Of a stretch of 64,000 nt of DNA, positions 1 through 11,731 are shown one piece after another. Origin of the DNA: Pseudomonadota bacterium. Lineage in GTDB: Bacteria > Pseudomonadota > Gammaproteobacteria > Burkholderiales > Rhodocyclaceae. Position 1 is the stretch's first letter, and the number at the start of each line of letters is the position of its first letter. The notes under the pieces were generated by a model. The model was given only the letters and a program-made list of their open reading frames with translations, searched no databases and was not told the origin of the DNA. The stretch spans positions 1-64,000 of the forward strand of contig JAFEDK010000025.1 of assembly GCA_018241665.1 (NCBI GenBank), read 5' to 3'. The position numbers and the translations under genes are program-made.

Positions 1-843
<843 letters not shown>

Positions 844-897
844 GGAGGCTCCTTTGGGGGGAGGGCCGCCGGAAGAGGAAAAGGCGGCAGGAGCCAC

Positions 898-982
898 GTT
901 TCCCTACGCCGGCACGACCCGGATCAGGTTCGGAGGGTAAGTCTCAGCCGGGCGATCAAGCGCCGCGGCACCCCTAACGTTT
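898..982 (-). ncRNA. TPP riboswitch (THI element) controlling thiC
   Basis: Read on the minus strand, this stretch has the conserved THI-box blocks in order: GGGGTGC near 975, GCTGAGA near 945, ACCC then GAACCTGATC near 920-930, and GCGTAGGGA near 900. It ends about 55 bases before the thiC start, leaving room for an expression platform that hides the ribosome site. The remaining 200 bases up to 1183, between the riboswitch and the divergent carbonic anhydrase gene, should hold both promoters; I see no other element there. Confidence 0.95.
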
Positions 983-1183
983 GTGCCGGCAAAGTACTGG
1001 AAGCCACAGGTAAACGCAAGATTTGGCGGGATTTTCTGTCGATACCGGGAGGCTTGGGGACACTGGGCTGCAGGGGAGAAATCCGGCGGGAATGGCGCCA
1101 TGCCTAAAGGTTTTGGCCATCGCGGCCGAAATAGCTAGCAATCGGCCACCCACAGGCCACGCATATTTCCCGGAGACGCAACC

Positions 1184-2632
1184 ATGCGCCATCGCATGCG
1201 ACCCCTAGTTGTAGCCCTGCTGACGTGCGTCGGCATGACGTCCGCTCTGGCGGCCGACTGGCAGACTGTCGCGTCCGACAAGAAGCGGACCATTGAACTC
1301 GACCGCGCCAGCATCCTGCAGTCCGATCCCGGCACCAAGGTGGCCTGGGGGCGCATCGTGCTGTCGGAGGCTGAGGCTGCAGCAGCAGGCTACACGTCGG
1401 TGAAGGCGCTGAACCGCTACGACTGCCGCAACCAGACTTTCGCCACGGTCAAGCGCGTCTATCTCGACGCTGACGCGATGGTCATCAAGGATGAGAAGGT
1501 CAAGGTCGAGAAGGATATGCAGGTGACGCCGGGCAGCGTGGACGAGCGCTTGTGGCGCGACGTCTGCAAGCCTGCGGGCGGCGTGGCTGACATCTCGCAA
1601 CTCGCCAAGACGGCCTCGAAAGCCGCTCAGACGGCCCAGACCGGCAAGCCGGAGCTGCGCTCGGCGGATTACCGTCCGGCCAAGGGGGCCGACAAGCCGG
1701 TTACGACCCAGGTGGCCGAGGGCAAGGGCGAGCGCGGTGAGGAAATCACCCTGCCCATCAAGAAGAACCTCATCGACAAGCCCGCGCCGCCGCCCAAGGC
1801 CGAAATGGCGGAAAAGCCGGCCCGGGCCGAGGCCGCGCCGCCCGAGGTGCAACGGGTGCCCGTGTATATCCCGGCCCCGCGTCCCAGGCCGCGGATCGTG
1901 CGGGCCCCGGTGCAGTATGCCGAGTCGCCGCGTCCGGTGGCGCTGGCCCATCACGAGATCCACTGGAGCTACGAGGGAGACAACGGCCCGCCAAACTGGG
2001 GTTCCCTCAAGCCCGAATGGCAACTGTGCGGTAATGGCGAGCGGCAGTCGCCGATCGATATCCGCGAGGGCATCAAGGTCGATCTCGAGCCCATCCGCTT
2101 CGACTATCGGCTGTCCAATTTCCGCATCGTGGACAATGGCCATACCATCCAGGTGAATCTGGGGCAGGGCAACACGATGTCGGTGATGGGGCGTGTTTAC
2201 GATCTGGTCCAGTTCCATTTCCATCGCCCGTCGGAAGAACGGGTCAATGGGCGTGGCTTCGACATGGTGGTGCACCTGGTGCACAAGGATCTGGATGGCC
2301 GCTTGGCGGTTGTGGCCGTGCTGCTTGAGCGCGGCCAGGCTCATTCCTTGATCCAGACCCTGTGGAACAACCTGCCGCTGGAGAAGAACGTCGATTATTC
2401 ACCGGAGGGCGTCAGCATCGACCTGAACCAGTTCCTGCCGGAGAACCGCAGCTATTACACCTACATGGGCTCCCTGACCACGCCGCCGTGCAGCGAAGGC
2501 GTGCTGTGGATGGTGATGAAGCAGCCCCAGCCGGTAGCGGCCGAGCAGATCGCGATCTTCTCCCGCCTGTATCCGATGAACGCGCGACCGATCCAGTCGG
2601 TGCGCGGCCGTCTCATCAAGGAATCGCGCTGA
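1184..2632 (+). CDS. Periplasmic alpha-carbonic anhydrase with N-terminal surface-adhesin-E-like domain
   Basis: An exported protein of 482 residues. Residues 1-24 are a signal peptide (cut after 'SALAA'). Residues about 25-130 resemble the surface-adhesin-E/CNP1-type domain, with two cysteines (80 and 128). Residues 130-250 are a low-complexity Ala/Pro/Lys linker, and 260-480 are an alpha-class carbonic anhydrase. The three zinc histidines are visible as H345 and H347 in 'QFHFH' and H364 in 'VVHLVH'; the 'GSLTTPPC' active-site loop is intact, so it should hydrate CO2 in the periplasm. A GGAG ribosome site at 1171 supports the start at 1184. It is divergent from thiC and stands alone. Catalysis is well supported; the role of the front domain is unknown. 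Confidence 0.9.
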   Translation: MRHRMRPLVVALLTCVGMTSALAADWQTVASDKKRTIELDRASILQSDPGTKVAWGRIVLSEAEAAAAGYTSVKALNRYDCRNQTFATVKRVYLDADAMVIKDEKVKVEKDMQVTPGSVDERLWRDVCKPAGGVADISQLAKTASKAAQTAQTGKPELRSADYRPAKGADKPVTTQVAEGKGERGEEITLPIKKNLIDKPAPPPKAEMAEKPARAEAAPPEVQRVPVYIPAPRPRPRIVRAPVQYAESPRPVALAHHEIHWSYEGDNGPPNWGSLKPEWQLCGNGERQSPIDIREGIKVDLEPIRFDYRLSNFRIVDNGHTIQVNLGQGNTMSVMGRVYDLVQFHFHRPSEERVNGRGFDMVVHLVHKDLDGRLAVVAVLLERGQAHSLIQTLWNNLPLEKNVDYSPEGVSIDLNQFLPENRSYYTYMGSLTTPPCSEGVLWMVMKQPQPVAAEQIAIFSRLYPMNARPIQSVRGRLIKESR

Positions 2633-2662
2633 CCTGACAGCACAGACCGTGCTCATCAACTG

Positions 2663-2689
2663 ACAAAGCGGCCCGAGAGGCCGCTTTGT
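2663..2689 (+). terminator. Rho-independent terminator after the carbonic anhydrase gene
   Basis: A perfect 11-bp stem (ACAAAGCGGCC with GGCCGCTTTGT) and a 5-base loop start 30 bases after the stop codon. The T-rich run is short on both sides. It may also serve the converging ligase gene. Confidence 0.8.
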
Positions 2690-2754
2690 CTTGTGTGCCT
2701 TGCATGGACGCGCGGCCGGAACGACGTTCGCCCGGCGCGTCCGCAATTGGTGGA

Positions 2755-4032
2755 TCAGGAGGGCTGCATTGCAACGGATGGCGTGGAAGACTCGGCTTTC
2801 TTGCCGTGGGCCTTCAGCCAGAACCACGAGCTCACCACCACGACCATGATGTTGTAAGGCAGGTCGAAATAGGCCAGGCTCAGGAAGGCCCCGCCGACGC
2901 CATAGCCAATCAGAGAAACCTGGCACATCCCCGCCAGGTGGAATAACCAGAATAGTTCCTTGTCGTTTCTGGTCTCCTTCCGGATGCGCCCTGCCAGGCC
3001 ATAGGCGCCCAGCCATACGCCGAGGAAGAGGAGCAGGCCGACATAGCCATGCTCGCCCAGCACCGAGAAATAGATGCTGTGGGCAACGTGAATGTCCGTC
3101 GGGTTCGGTGCGTACATCGCAAACGTCTCCGGCGTATAGGCCTCGTAGCCGGCACCGGTCAGGCGGTGGTTGGCGATGTTGATGGCCAGTTGCCATGCGT
3201 TGATGCGCCCCATTGCCGAGCCGTCTGCCTCATAGTTGTTGATGGTCTGCATCCGGTTTTCCCAGCTCGAGGGCATGAAGCCGACGAGCATGGCGGCGAG
3301 AACCACCACGAACATGCCGGTGAGCAACTTGTGATCGGAGCGCAGCCACAGGGCGAACCCCATCGCGCAGATGGCCAGGAAGGCTCCGCGGGACTGGGTG
3401 CCCAGTGCCGCGATGGCGGAAAAGAGCATCATGACCAGCAGGCCGCGCTTGATCCACTTGTTCGGGAAGGCAAGGCGCAGGTAATTCATCAGCGGGATGG
3501 TGATGATCAGTGCGGCCCCAAGCTCATTGTTGCCTTCGATAAAGCCGCCGGGCGGCCCCCAGACGCGCTGTCCGCCACCGCTGGTAATGGTGAATAGCCC
3601 CCCTTTCAGCCCATAAAAGCCGATCGAGATTACGTTCATCCAGATGAACAGTTCAATGTGCTTGCGCTCCTTCAGCGCAGCCAGCGCCACGAAGGTCATG
3701 ATCTGGATCTTGAGGACCTTCGTCAGCTGAACGATGGATTCGGTGGGGTACAGGGAGGCTGCCGTGGTGATGCACATCCAGGTCACGAAAAGCATCAGGA
3801 AGACGACCGGGCGCGCCTTGGGCAACTCGAGCTTGTCCTTGGTGACGACGAGGGAGATCAGCGCGGCGGCGGCGGCGATGGCGGCAACGGGGGCGTCGTG
3901 GGTGAAGCCGTAGGCCAGCCGGTGAGGATTCATGATGCTTATCCACGTCCACAGGTTGACCGCGACGTAGGTATGCCGAACCGCGTATGGCAATACGGCG
4001 AACAGGATCAGAACCATTAACAGATCACGCAC
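2755..4032 (-). CDS. O-antigen-ligase-like membrane protein, exosortase A-associated type (Wzy/WaaL fold)
   Basis: A polytopic membrane protein of 425 residues with about ten hydrophobic segments and a large periplasmic loop around residues 250-320 ('NRMQTINNYEADGSAMGRINAWQ', 'TGAGYEAYTPETF', 'VAHSIYFSVLGEHG'). This matches the O-glycosylation ligase family that accompanies exosortase-A EPS systems; such enzymes join polysaccharide to a lipid or protein acceptor. The GTG start at 4032 has an AGAGGTG ribosome site. It lies 118 bases downstream of a flippase gene on the same strand, so flippase and ligase/polymerase probably serve one polysaccharide. The exosortase and the other EPS genes are not in this window. 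The acceptor cannot be told from sequence. Confidence 0.78.
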   Translation of the reverse strand: MRDLLMVLILFAVLPYAVRHTYVAVNLWTWISIMNPHRLAYGFTHDAPVAAIAAAAALISLVVTKDKLELPKARPVVFLMLFVTWMCITTAASLYPTESIVQLTKVLKIQIMTFVALAALKERKHIELFIWMNVISIGFYGLKGGLFTITSGGGQRVWGPPGGFIEGNNELGAALIITIPLMNYLRLAFPNKWIKRGLLVMMLFSAIAALGTQSRGAFLAICAMGFALWLRSDHKLLTGMFVVVLAAMLVGFMPSSWENRMQTINNYEADGSAMGRINAWQLAINIANHRLTGAGYEAYTPETFAMYAPNPTDIHVAHSIYFSVLGEHGYVGLLLFLGVWLGAYGLAGRIRKETRNDKELFWLFHLAGMCQVSLIGYGVGGAFLSLAYFDLPYNIMVVVVSSWFWLKAHGKKAESSTPSVAMQPS

Positions 4033-4150
4033 GGCACACCTCTTGGAATTGCGTATCGGATTGATTCGGCAAAGGAGCCTGCCGGAGACAACATCGGGTT
4101 TGCATCGTGTTCAAGCTGTTTGGGGTGCAAGGGCCAGGCTGGGGTTCGAT

Positions 4151-5599
4151 CTAGCCCGGTTTGAAGCGTGCGCGGAGTTTGGTCCATGCGTTGGTCAACT
4201 CCTCCCGGAGCGGGTGGCCGGTCAGGATGGCCGCGCCGATGAAGCCGATTGACGCGCCCGTGCCACCGAGTCCGACGGCAAGCAGGCTGTTTTCGGGAGC
4301 CAGTCCGAACTCCGCGACGACGATCAGGGGGCCGATGGCCGACGCCAGCGCAATCAGTGCACTGCGCCACAGCGCGTCGAAGAGCTGGCTCCAGGAGAAG
4401 CCGACCACGGCTTTGATCATGTGGATCCACACGACGGCGCTGATGGCTGCGGTAAGCGTCATCGACCAGGCCAGCAGGGTGACGCCGAGGGCCGCGCCGC
4501 CCACCGCCAGCACGATGGTGGTGACCGAGGTGATGCCCGTGACCATCAGCATGCGGCCGGCCTGCCCGGAGGCCGTCAGGGCGGCGGCGCCAAGGGTGAC
4601 GGGGGCGGCAAACATGTTGCCGATCGCCAGAATCCGCGCCAGGTCGACGGAGTCGTCCCATTGGGTGCCGTACAGGACGTGGGTGATCGGATGGGCGAGC
4701 AGGATCAGGACGAGGCAGAACGACCATCCCAGGGCGCAGATGTAGGCGTTGGCCTTCAGGAAGGCCTCGGCGAACTGGCCGTGTTCCCGACGCTGCCGGG
4801 CAAAGCCGGACATGGCGACGGTAATGATGGGGTCGGTGATCAGTCGGTTGAAGATGGCCACGAGGCCGCTGGCGCGGGAGTAGAAGCCAACGGCCGCCAT
4901 GTTCTGCATCTTGCCGAGCAGGAGCTCGGGGGCGTTGCTGCTCAGGGTGTTCAGCAGGGACGTGGAGGTCAGCTTGCCGCCGAAGGACAGCACGCGGCGG
5001 ATTTCGCTGGTCCCCGGAATCCACGGAAAGGACTTGGGGCGGAAGTAGATGGAGGTGAGCGCGCTCACCAGTGTCGTCGCGAACATGCCCAGGGCCAGGC
5101 TGATGGGGCCGTAGCCCTGCCAGGCCAGTGTGAGCGACACGACGGTGCCGGTCATGGTCCCGGAAAAGCGGATCAACGCGATCGAGTCGAAGCGCATTTC
5201 CCGGATCAGGTAGGCATAGGTCAGGGAGCCGAAGGGGTTGATGGCGTAATTGAGCGCGATGACGAACATGATGTCGCGCATCTTCGGTTCGCCGTAAAAG
5301 GCGGAGACGGGCACCGCGGCAAGCAGGATGACCAGCGCGAGGCCCAGGCCCAGGCCCAGCTGCACGGCCCATACCGCGCGGATGCGGGCCGTGGTCAGCT
5401 CCTTTTCCTGGACCAGATATTCGCCGGCGCCCAGATCGCGGACCGTGCTGAGAAAGGCCAGCAACACCATCGTTACCGAGAACACGCCCAGTTCGCCCGG
5501 TGTGAGGAGGCGCGCAATGATCATCGACGAAACCATGCCGATGGCGTGGCTGGCGTAGCGGTCGAGAAACGAGAAGGCGAGGGCTTTGCGTGTGGACAA
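4151..5599 (-). CDS. Oligosaccharide flippase, WzxC-like (MOP superfamily)
   Basis: This is a membrane protein of 482 residues with about 14 hydrophobic segments. Its opening 'RKALAFSFLDRYASHAIGMVSSMIIARLLTPGE' is typical of Wzx/WzxC lipid-linked oligosaccharide flippases, which move repeat units across the inner membrane. The start is the TTG at 5599; an in-frame stop lies 24 bases upstream and no ATG gives a full family N-terminus. No clear ribosome site is visible. It is followed by the ligase-like gene on the same strand. The substrate is not predictable. Confidence 0.85.
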   Translation of the reverse strand: MSTRKALAFSFLDRYASHAIGMVSSMIIARLLTPGELGVFSVTMVLLAFLSTVRDLGAGEYLVQEKELTTARIRAVWAVQLGLGLGLALVILLAAVPVSAFYGEPKMRDIMFVIALNYAINPFGSLTYAYLIREMRFDSIALIRFSGTMTGTVVSLTLAWQGYGPISLALGMFATTLVSALTSIYFRPKSFPWIPGTSEIRRVLSFGGKLTSTSLLNTLSSNAPELLLGKMQNMAAVGFYSRASGLVAIFNRLITDPIITVAMSGFARQRREHGQFAEAFLKANAYICALGWSFCLVLILLAHPITHVLYGTQWDDSVDLARILAIGNMFAAPVTLGAAALTASGQAGRMLMVTGITSVTTIVLAVGGAALGVTLLAWSMTLTAAISAVVWIHMIKAVVGFSWSQLFDALWRSALIALASAIGPLIVVAEFGLAPENSLLAVGLGGTGASIGFIGAAILTGHPLREELTNAWTKLRARFKPG

Positions 5600-5740
5600 G
5601 GGAGCGACAGGGGTAGGTGTTCAGCCGGGCACCAAGTTTAGCCGAGTCGGCGCTACGCTTTTGCGAAAAACTGCCGTTTGCGCGTCATTGCAGTCTGCAT
5701 AGCAGGCCGGCTGCGGAGCCCTGCACGGCGCAGCCTGGTG

Positions 5741-8335
<2,595 letters not shown>

Positions 8336-8618
8336 TGTGTGCTGCTTCCGGGTTGTGGCTGGGCGGGCGTCGGTTGCCGTATCTGCGTTGAAAACTGAAT
8401 GGAATATACATAAAGGATGGGGGCTTGCGCAGGAAGGAAGTCACTGTGGCATGGCGAAAGCACGGAATGCCCATAATGGGTATTGGCTGCAGTGTCGCAT
8501 CAAGCGGCTGCGCGCCCGACGGCCCGGGTCTTGAGGCGCGGGGTCGGTGATTCCGGGCTGGACGGTTGTGCGGGGTATCCGGCAAGGTGAGGCCATCGCA
8601 CGGAAGGAGGGGACTCGG

Positions 8619-9836
8619 ATGGATTCCAGCGGCAAGGCGGGTCGTGCGTTGGGGGCGGTGGCGGGACGGATTCCGCGTGGCATCTGGGCGCTGGGGCTGG
8701 TGTCGATGCTGATGGACATCTCGTCCGAGATGATCCATGCGCTGCTGCCGGTCTATCTGGTGTCGGTGATGGGAGCGTCGATGCTCGCGGTCGGTTTCAT
8801 CGAAGGTGTCGCCGAGGCAACGGCCGCCATCACCAAGGTGTTTTCGGGAGCGCTGTCCGACTGGCTCGGGCGGCGCAAGCTGTTGGCTGCGGTGGGCTAT
8901 GGCCTGGCGGCCTTCACCAAGCCGGTCTTTCCGCTGGCCGGGACGATTGGCTGGGTGGTGGCGGCACGCTTCGTGGATCGCATCGGCAAGGGCATCCGCG
9001 GTGCGCCGCGGGATGCGCTGATCGCCGACCTCGCGCCGCCGGAGCTGCGCGGTGCGGCCTTTGGGCTGCGTCAGTCCCTGGACACCGCCGGCGGCTTCAT
9101 CGGGCCGCTGCTGGCGATCGGCCTGATGGCGCTGACTGCCGACAACATTCCGCTGGTGTTCTGGTTTGCGGTGATCCCGGCCTTCGCATCCTTTGCCGTG
9201 ATCCTGCTGGCAGTGCACGACGCACCGCGCCCGGCGGGGCACGGTCCGCGGATGCCCCTGTCGCGGGCAGAGCTGGCGCGCCTGCCGGCCTTTTACTGGG
9301 GCGTCGTGGCGCTTTCCGCGGTGTTCACGCTGGCCCGCTTCAGCGAGGCCTTTCTCGTGCTGCGTGCGCAGGAGGTCGGTGTGGCGCTGGCCTATGTGCC
9401 AGCGGTGCTGGTGGTGATGAACGTGGTGTATTTCCTGTCCTGTTATCCGATAGGCGTGCTCGCCGACCGCTGCCATCGGGGCCCGCTGTTGTTGCTGGGG
9501 CTTGCCGTGCTGGTGCTGGCCGACCTGGCACTGGGCGTGGTCGATGGACTGCCCGGCTTCGCGCTGGGCTTGGCCTTGTGGGGGCTGCACATGGGCATGA
9601 CCCAGGGCCTGCTGGCGACGCTGGTGGCCGATGCGGCGCCGGCCGAGTTACGGGGCACGGCCTTCGGCGTCTTCAACCTGGTGAGCGGTGTCGCGCTGCT
9701 GGCTGCCAGCGTGATTGCCGGTGGCCTGTGGGATGCCTTTGGTTCCAGGGCAAGCTTCCTGGCCGGCGCCGCGTGGGCGGGGCTGGCGCTGCTGGGTGCC
9801 TTGCCCTTGCTGAGCCGCCGACGGCAAGCCGGCTGA
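8619..9836 (+). CDS. Major facilitator superfamily transporter
   Basis: A 405-residue inner-membrane transporter with about 12 hydrophobic helices. Loop 2-3 carries the MFS signature 'GALSDWLGRRKLL', and 'RFVDRIGKGIRGAPRDALIAD' follows helix 4, a pattern seen in a common uncharacterised proteobacterial MFS subgroup. The ATG at 8619 is chosen because AAGGAGG lies 8 bases upstream; an in-frame ATG at 8547 has no ribosome site and adds a non-hydrophobic tail. The 283 bases before it, up to the divergent kinase gene, show nothing I can name. The substrate is unknown. Confidence 0.85.
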   Translation: MDSSGKAGRALGAVAGRIPRGIWALGLVSMLMDISSEMIHALLPVYLVSVMGASMLAVGFIEGVAEATAAITKVFSGALSDWLGRRKLLAAVGYGLAAFTKPVFPLAGTIGWVVAARFVDRIGKGIRGAPRDALIADLAPPELRGAAFGLRQSLDTAGGFIGPLLAIGLMALTADNIPLVFWFAVIPAFASFAVILLAVHDAPRPAGHGPRMPLSRAELARLPAFYWGVVALSAVFTLARFSEAFLVLRAQEVGVALAYVPAVLVVMNVVYFLSCYPIGVLADRCHRGPLLLLGLAVLVLADLALGVVDGLPGFALGLALWGLHMGMTQGLLATLVADAAPAELRGTAFGVFNLVSGVALLAASVIAGGLWDAFGSRASFLAGAAWAGLALLGALPLLSRRRQAG

Positions 9837-9911
9837 CGTTCGTCGCGGCTTGTCCCGAGAGGGCGCCCGGCCTTGTGGATTTTTCCTTTACTTGGCGGGA
9901 TGCTTTGGCTA

Positions 9912-9937
9912 AATTACTGACCAGTCAGTCAGTAATT
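9912..9937. promoter_or_regulatory. Perfect palindrome, likely TetR operator
   Basis: AATTACTGAC and GTCAGTAATT form a perfect 10-bp inverted repeat with a 6-base spacer (CAGTCA). It ends 7 bases before the start of the TetR-family gene. Placement and symmetry are typical of an autoregulatory TetR operator; binding by the neighbouring regulator is inferred. Confidence 0.8.
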
Positions 9938-9944
9938 CAATGCC

Positions 9945-10607
9945 ATGAATACCGCCGAACCCGTCCGCCGCCAGCGCCGCAAGGAGGCGCGCCCATCCGA
10001 ACTCGCCGCCGCGGCGCTGTCGCTGTTCATCGAAAAGGGCTTCGCGGCGACGCGCCTGGATGAGGTGGCGGCCCGCGCCGGGGTGTCGAAGGGCACGCTA
10101 TACCTCTATTTCGACAGCAAGGAAGCGCTCTTCAAGGCGGTCATCGAAGAAGGGGTTGTACCGCTTTTCAATGAGATGGAAGCCAAGCTGGAGACCCTCA
10201 AGGACGACCCGGAGCGCTTGCTGCGGGAGATCCTGCTCGACTGGTGGCAGAAGGTCGGCCAGACCGATCTGGGCGGTATTTCCAAACTGATCATCGCCGA
10301 GGCGGGCAATTTCCCGGAGGTCGCCCGCTATCACCACGAGGCCGTCATCGTGCGCTGGATGGCGTTGCTCGGGCGGGCCATCGACATCGGCATCGAGCGT
10401 GGCGTGTTCCGCCCGCTGGATGTGCCGACCCTGCGCCAGCTGGTGTTCTTCCCGCTGCTGATGCTGTCCGTCTGGAAGAACTCGATGGCCGGCTGCGTGG
10501 CGGGCTGTACCGGGCCGGACCTGGTGTCCGACACCTATTTCGATACCTATTTCGACATGATCTTCCGCGGCCTGCTGGTCGCGCCCCGCGAGGAGTCCCC
10601 CCGATGA
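9945..10607 (+). CDS. TetR/AcrR-family transcriptional repressor of the adjacent RND pump
   Basis: The protein has 220 residues. The N-terminal helix-turn-helix is clear (residues about 15-65, 'ATRLDEVAARAGVSKGTLYLYFDSKEALF'); the rest is a divergent ligand-binding domain ending in a helix-rich region. It is the first gene of an operon with adaptor and permease; its TGA overlaps the adaptor ATG (ATGA), so translation is coupled. A perfect palindrome overlapping the probable promoter suggests that it represses itself and the pump. The inducer is unknown. Confidence 0.92.
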   Translation: MNTAEPVRRQRRKEARPSELAAAALSLFIEKGFAATRLDEVAARAGVSKGTLYLYFDSKEALFKAVIEEGVVPLFNEMEAKLETLKDDPERLLREILLDWWQKVGQTDLGGISKLIIAEAGNFPEVARYHHEAVIVRWMALLGRAIDIGIERGVFRPLDVPTLRQLVFFPLLMLSVWKNSMAGCVAGCTGPDLVSDTYFDTYFDMIFRGLLVAPREESPR

Positions 10608-11731
10608 TGCGTAGTCTGGCCCTGAGTGTCCTTGCTGCGGCGCTGCTGGCCGCCTGTTCGAAGCCGGTGCCGGTGGCCGAGGCTCCGCGCCCGGTGGTCG
10701 TCCACAAGCTGGCCCTGGCGCCGGTGGCCGCCGGTGCGCTGTATGCCGGCGAGGTGCGGGCGCGCTACGAGTCGGACCTGGCCTTCCGGATCACCGGCAA
10801 GATCGTCGAGCGCCGCGTGGATGTGGGGACGGCGGTGAAGCCCGGCCAGGTGCTGGCCAGGCTGGATCCGAGCGACGCCGGCCTCAATGCCGAAGCGGCC
10901 CGCGCCCAGCTGGCGGCGGCGCAGAACGAATACGCTTTTGCCAAGGCTGAGGTCGAGCGCTACCGGGATCTGGTTGGCAAGAATTTCGTCAGCCGCAGCG
11001 TGCTGGACGCCAAGGAGTCCACCTTCAAGTCGGCCGAGGCGCGCGTAGCCCAGGCCCGCGCCCAGGCGACCGTGGCTGGCAACCAGAGCGGCTATACGAC
11101 GCTGGTGGCCGACCAGGCCGGGGTGATCACCGCGGTCAGCGCGGAGGTCGGGCAGGTGGTCAAGGATTCCGCCGTCGTCATGAAGCTGGCCCGTGACGGC
11201 GAGCGCGAGGTGCTGATCGCCGTGCCGGAAAGCCGCCTGTCGGCGCTGCGCGCCGCGAAGGATGTGGAGATCCGCCTGTGGGCCCAGCCCGATGCGGCGC
11301 TGCGCGGCAAGGTGCGTGAGATTGCGCCGAGCGCCGATGCGGCAACCCGTACCTACGCGGTGCGGGTGAGTATCGTCGATCCGACCCCGGTGGTGCAGTT
11401 GGGAATGACCGCCAACGTGGTACTGCCCGATGCCCAGGCCGCGGCCGGGGCGCTGCTGGTGCCGGCAGCGGCGGTCTTCGAGCATGACGGACGCAGCGCG
11501 GTGTGGGTGATGCAGGCCGAAGGCGCGCTGGTCAAGCCGGTGCTGCGGCCGGTGACCGTGCGCCAGTACCGGGAGGACGGCGTGCTGATCGCCGACGGTG
11601 TGAAGCCCGGTGAGACCATCGCCGCCGCTGGCGTGCACAAGATCGTCGCCGGCCAGCTGCTGCAGCCGGTGGCGCCCAACCAGCCCACGCCTGCCCCGGT
11701 GAGCGTGAAGGCGGCGGGGAGCGGCGCGTGA
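10604..11731 (+). CDS. RND efflux periplasmic adaptor (membrane fusion lipoprotein)
   Basis: A 375-residue adaptor linking the inner-membrane RND permease to an outer-membrane channel. The N-terminus is a lipoprotein signal with lipobox 'LLAAC', so Cys20 should be lipidated. The body has the biotinyl-lipoyl half motifs, a coiled-coil hairpin (residues about 95-165, Ala/Glu/Lys-rich) and beta-barrel regions. The start ATG at 10604 overlaps the tetR stop, and an ATG one codon later is an alternative. The GTG of the permease overlaps this gene's stop. No outer-membrane factor is encoded here; a TolC homologue at 16 kb may serve. Confidence 0.93.
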   Translation: MMRSLALSVLAAALLAACSKPVPVAEAPRPVVVHKLALAPVAAGALYAGEVRARYESDLAFRITGKIVERRVDVGTAVKPGQVLARLDPSDAGLNAEAARAQLAAAQNEYAFAKAEVERYRDLVGKNFVSRSVLDAKESTFKSAEARVAQARAQATVAGNQSGYTTLVADQAGVITAVSAEVGQVVKDSAVVMKLARDGEREVLIAVPESRLSALRAAKDVEIRLWAQPDAALRGKVREIAPSADAATRTYAVRVSIVDPTPVVQLGMTANVVLPDAQAAAGALLVPAAAVFEHDGRSAVWVMQAEGALVKPVLRPVTVRQYREDGVLIADGVKPGETIAAAGVHKIVAGQLLQPVAPNQPTPAPVSVKAAGSGA

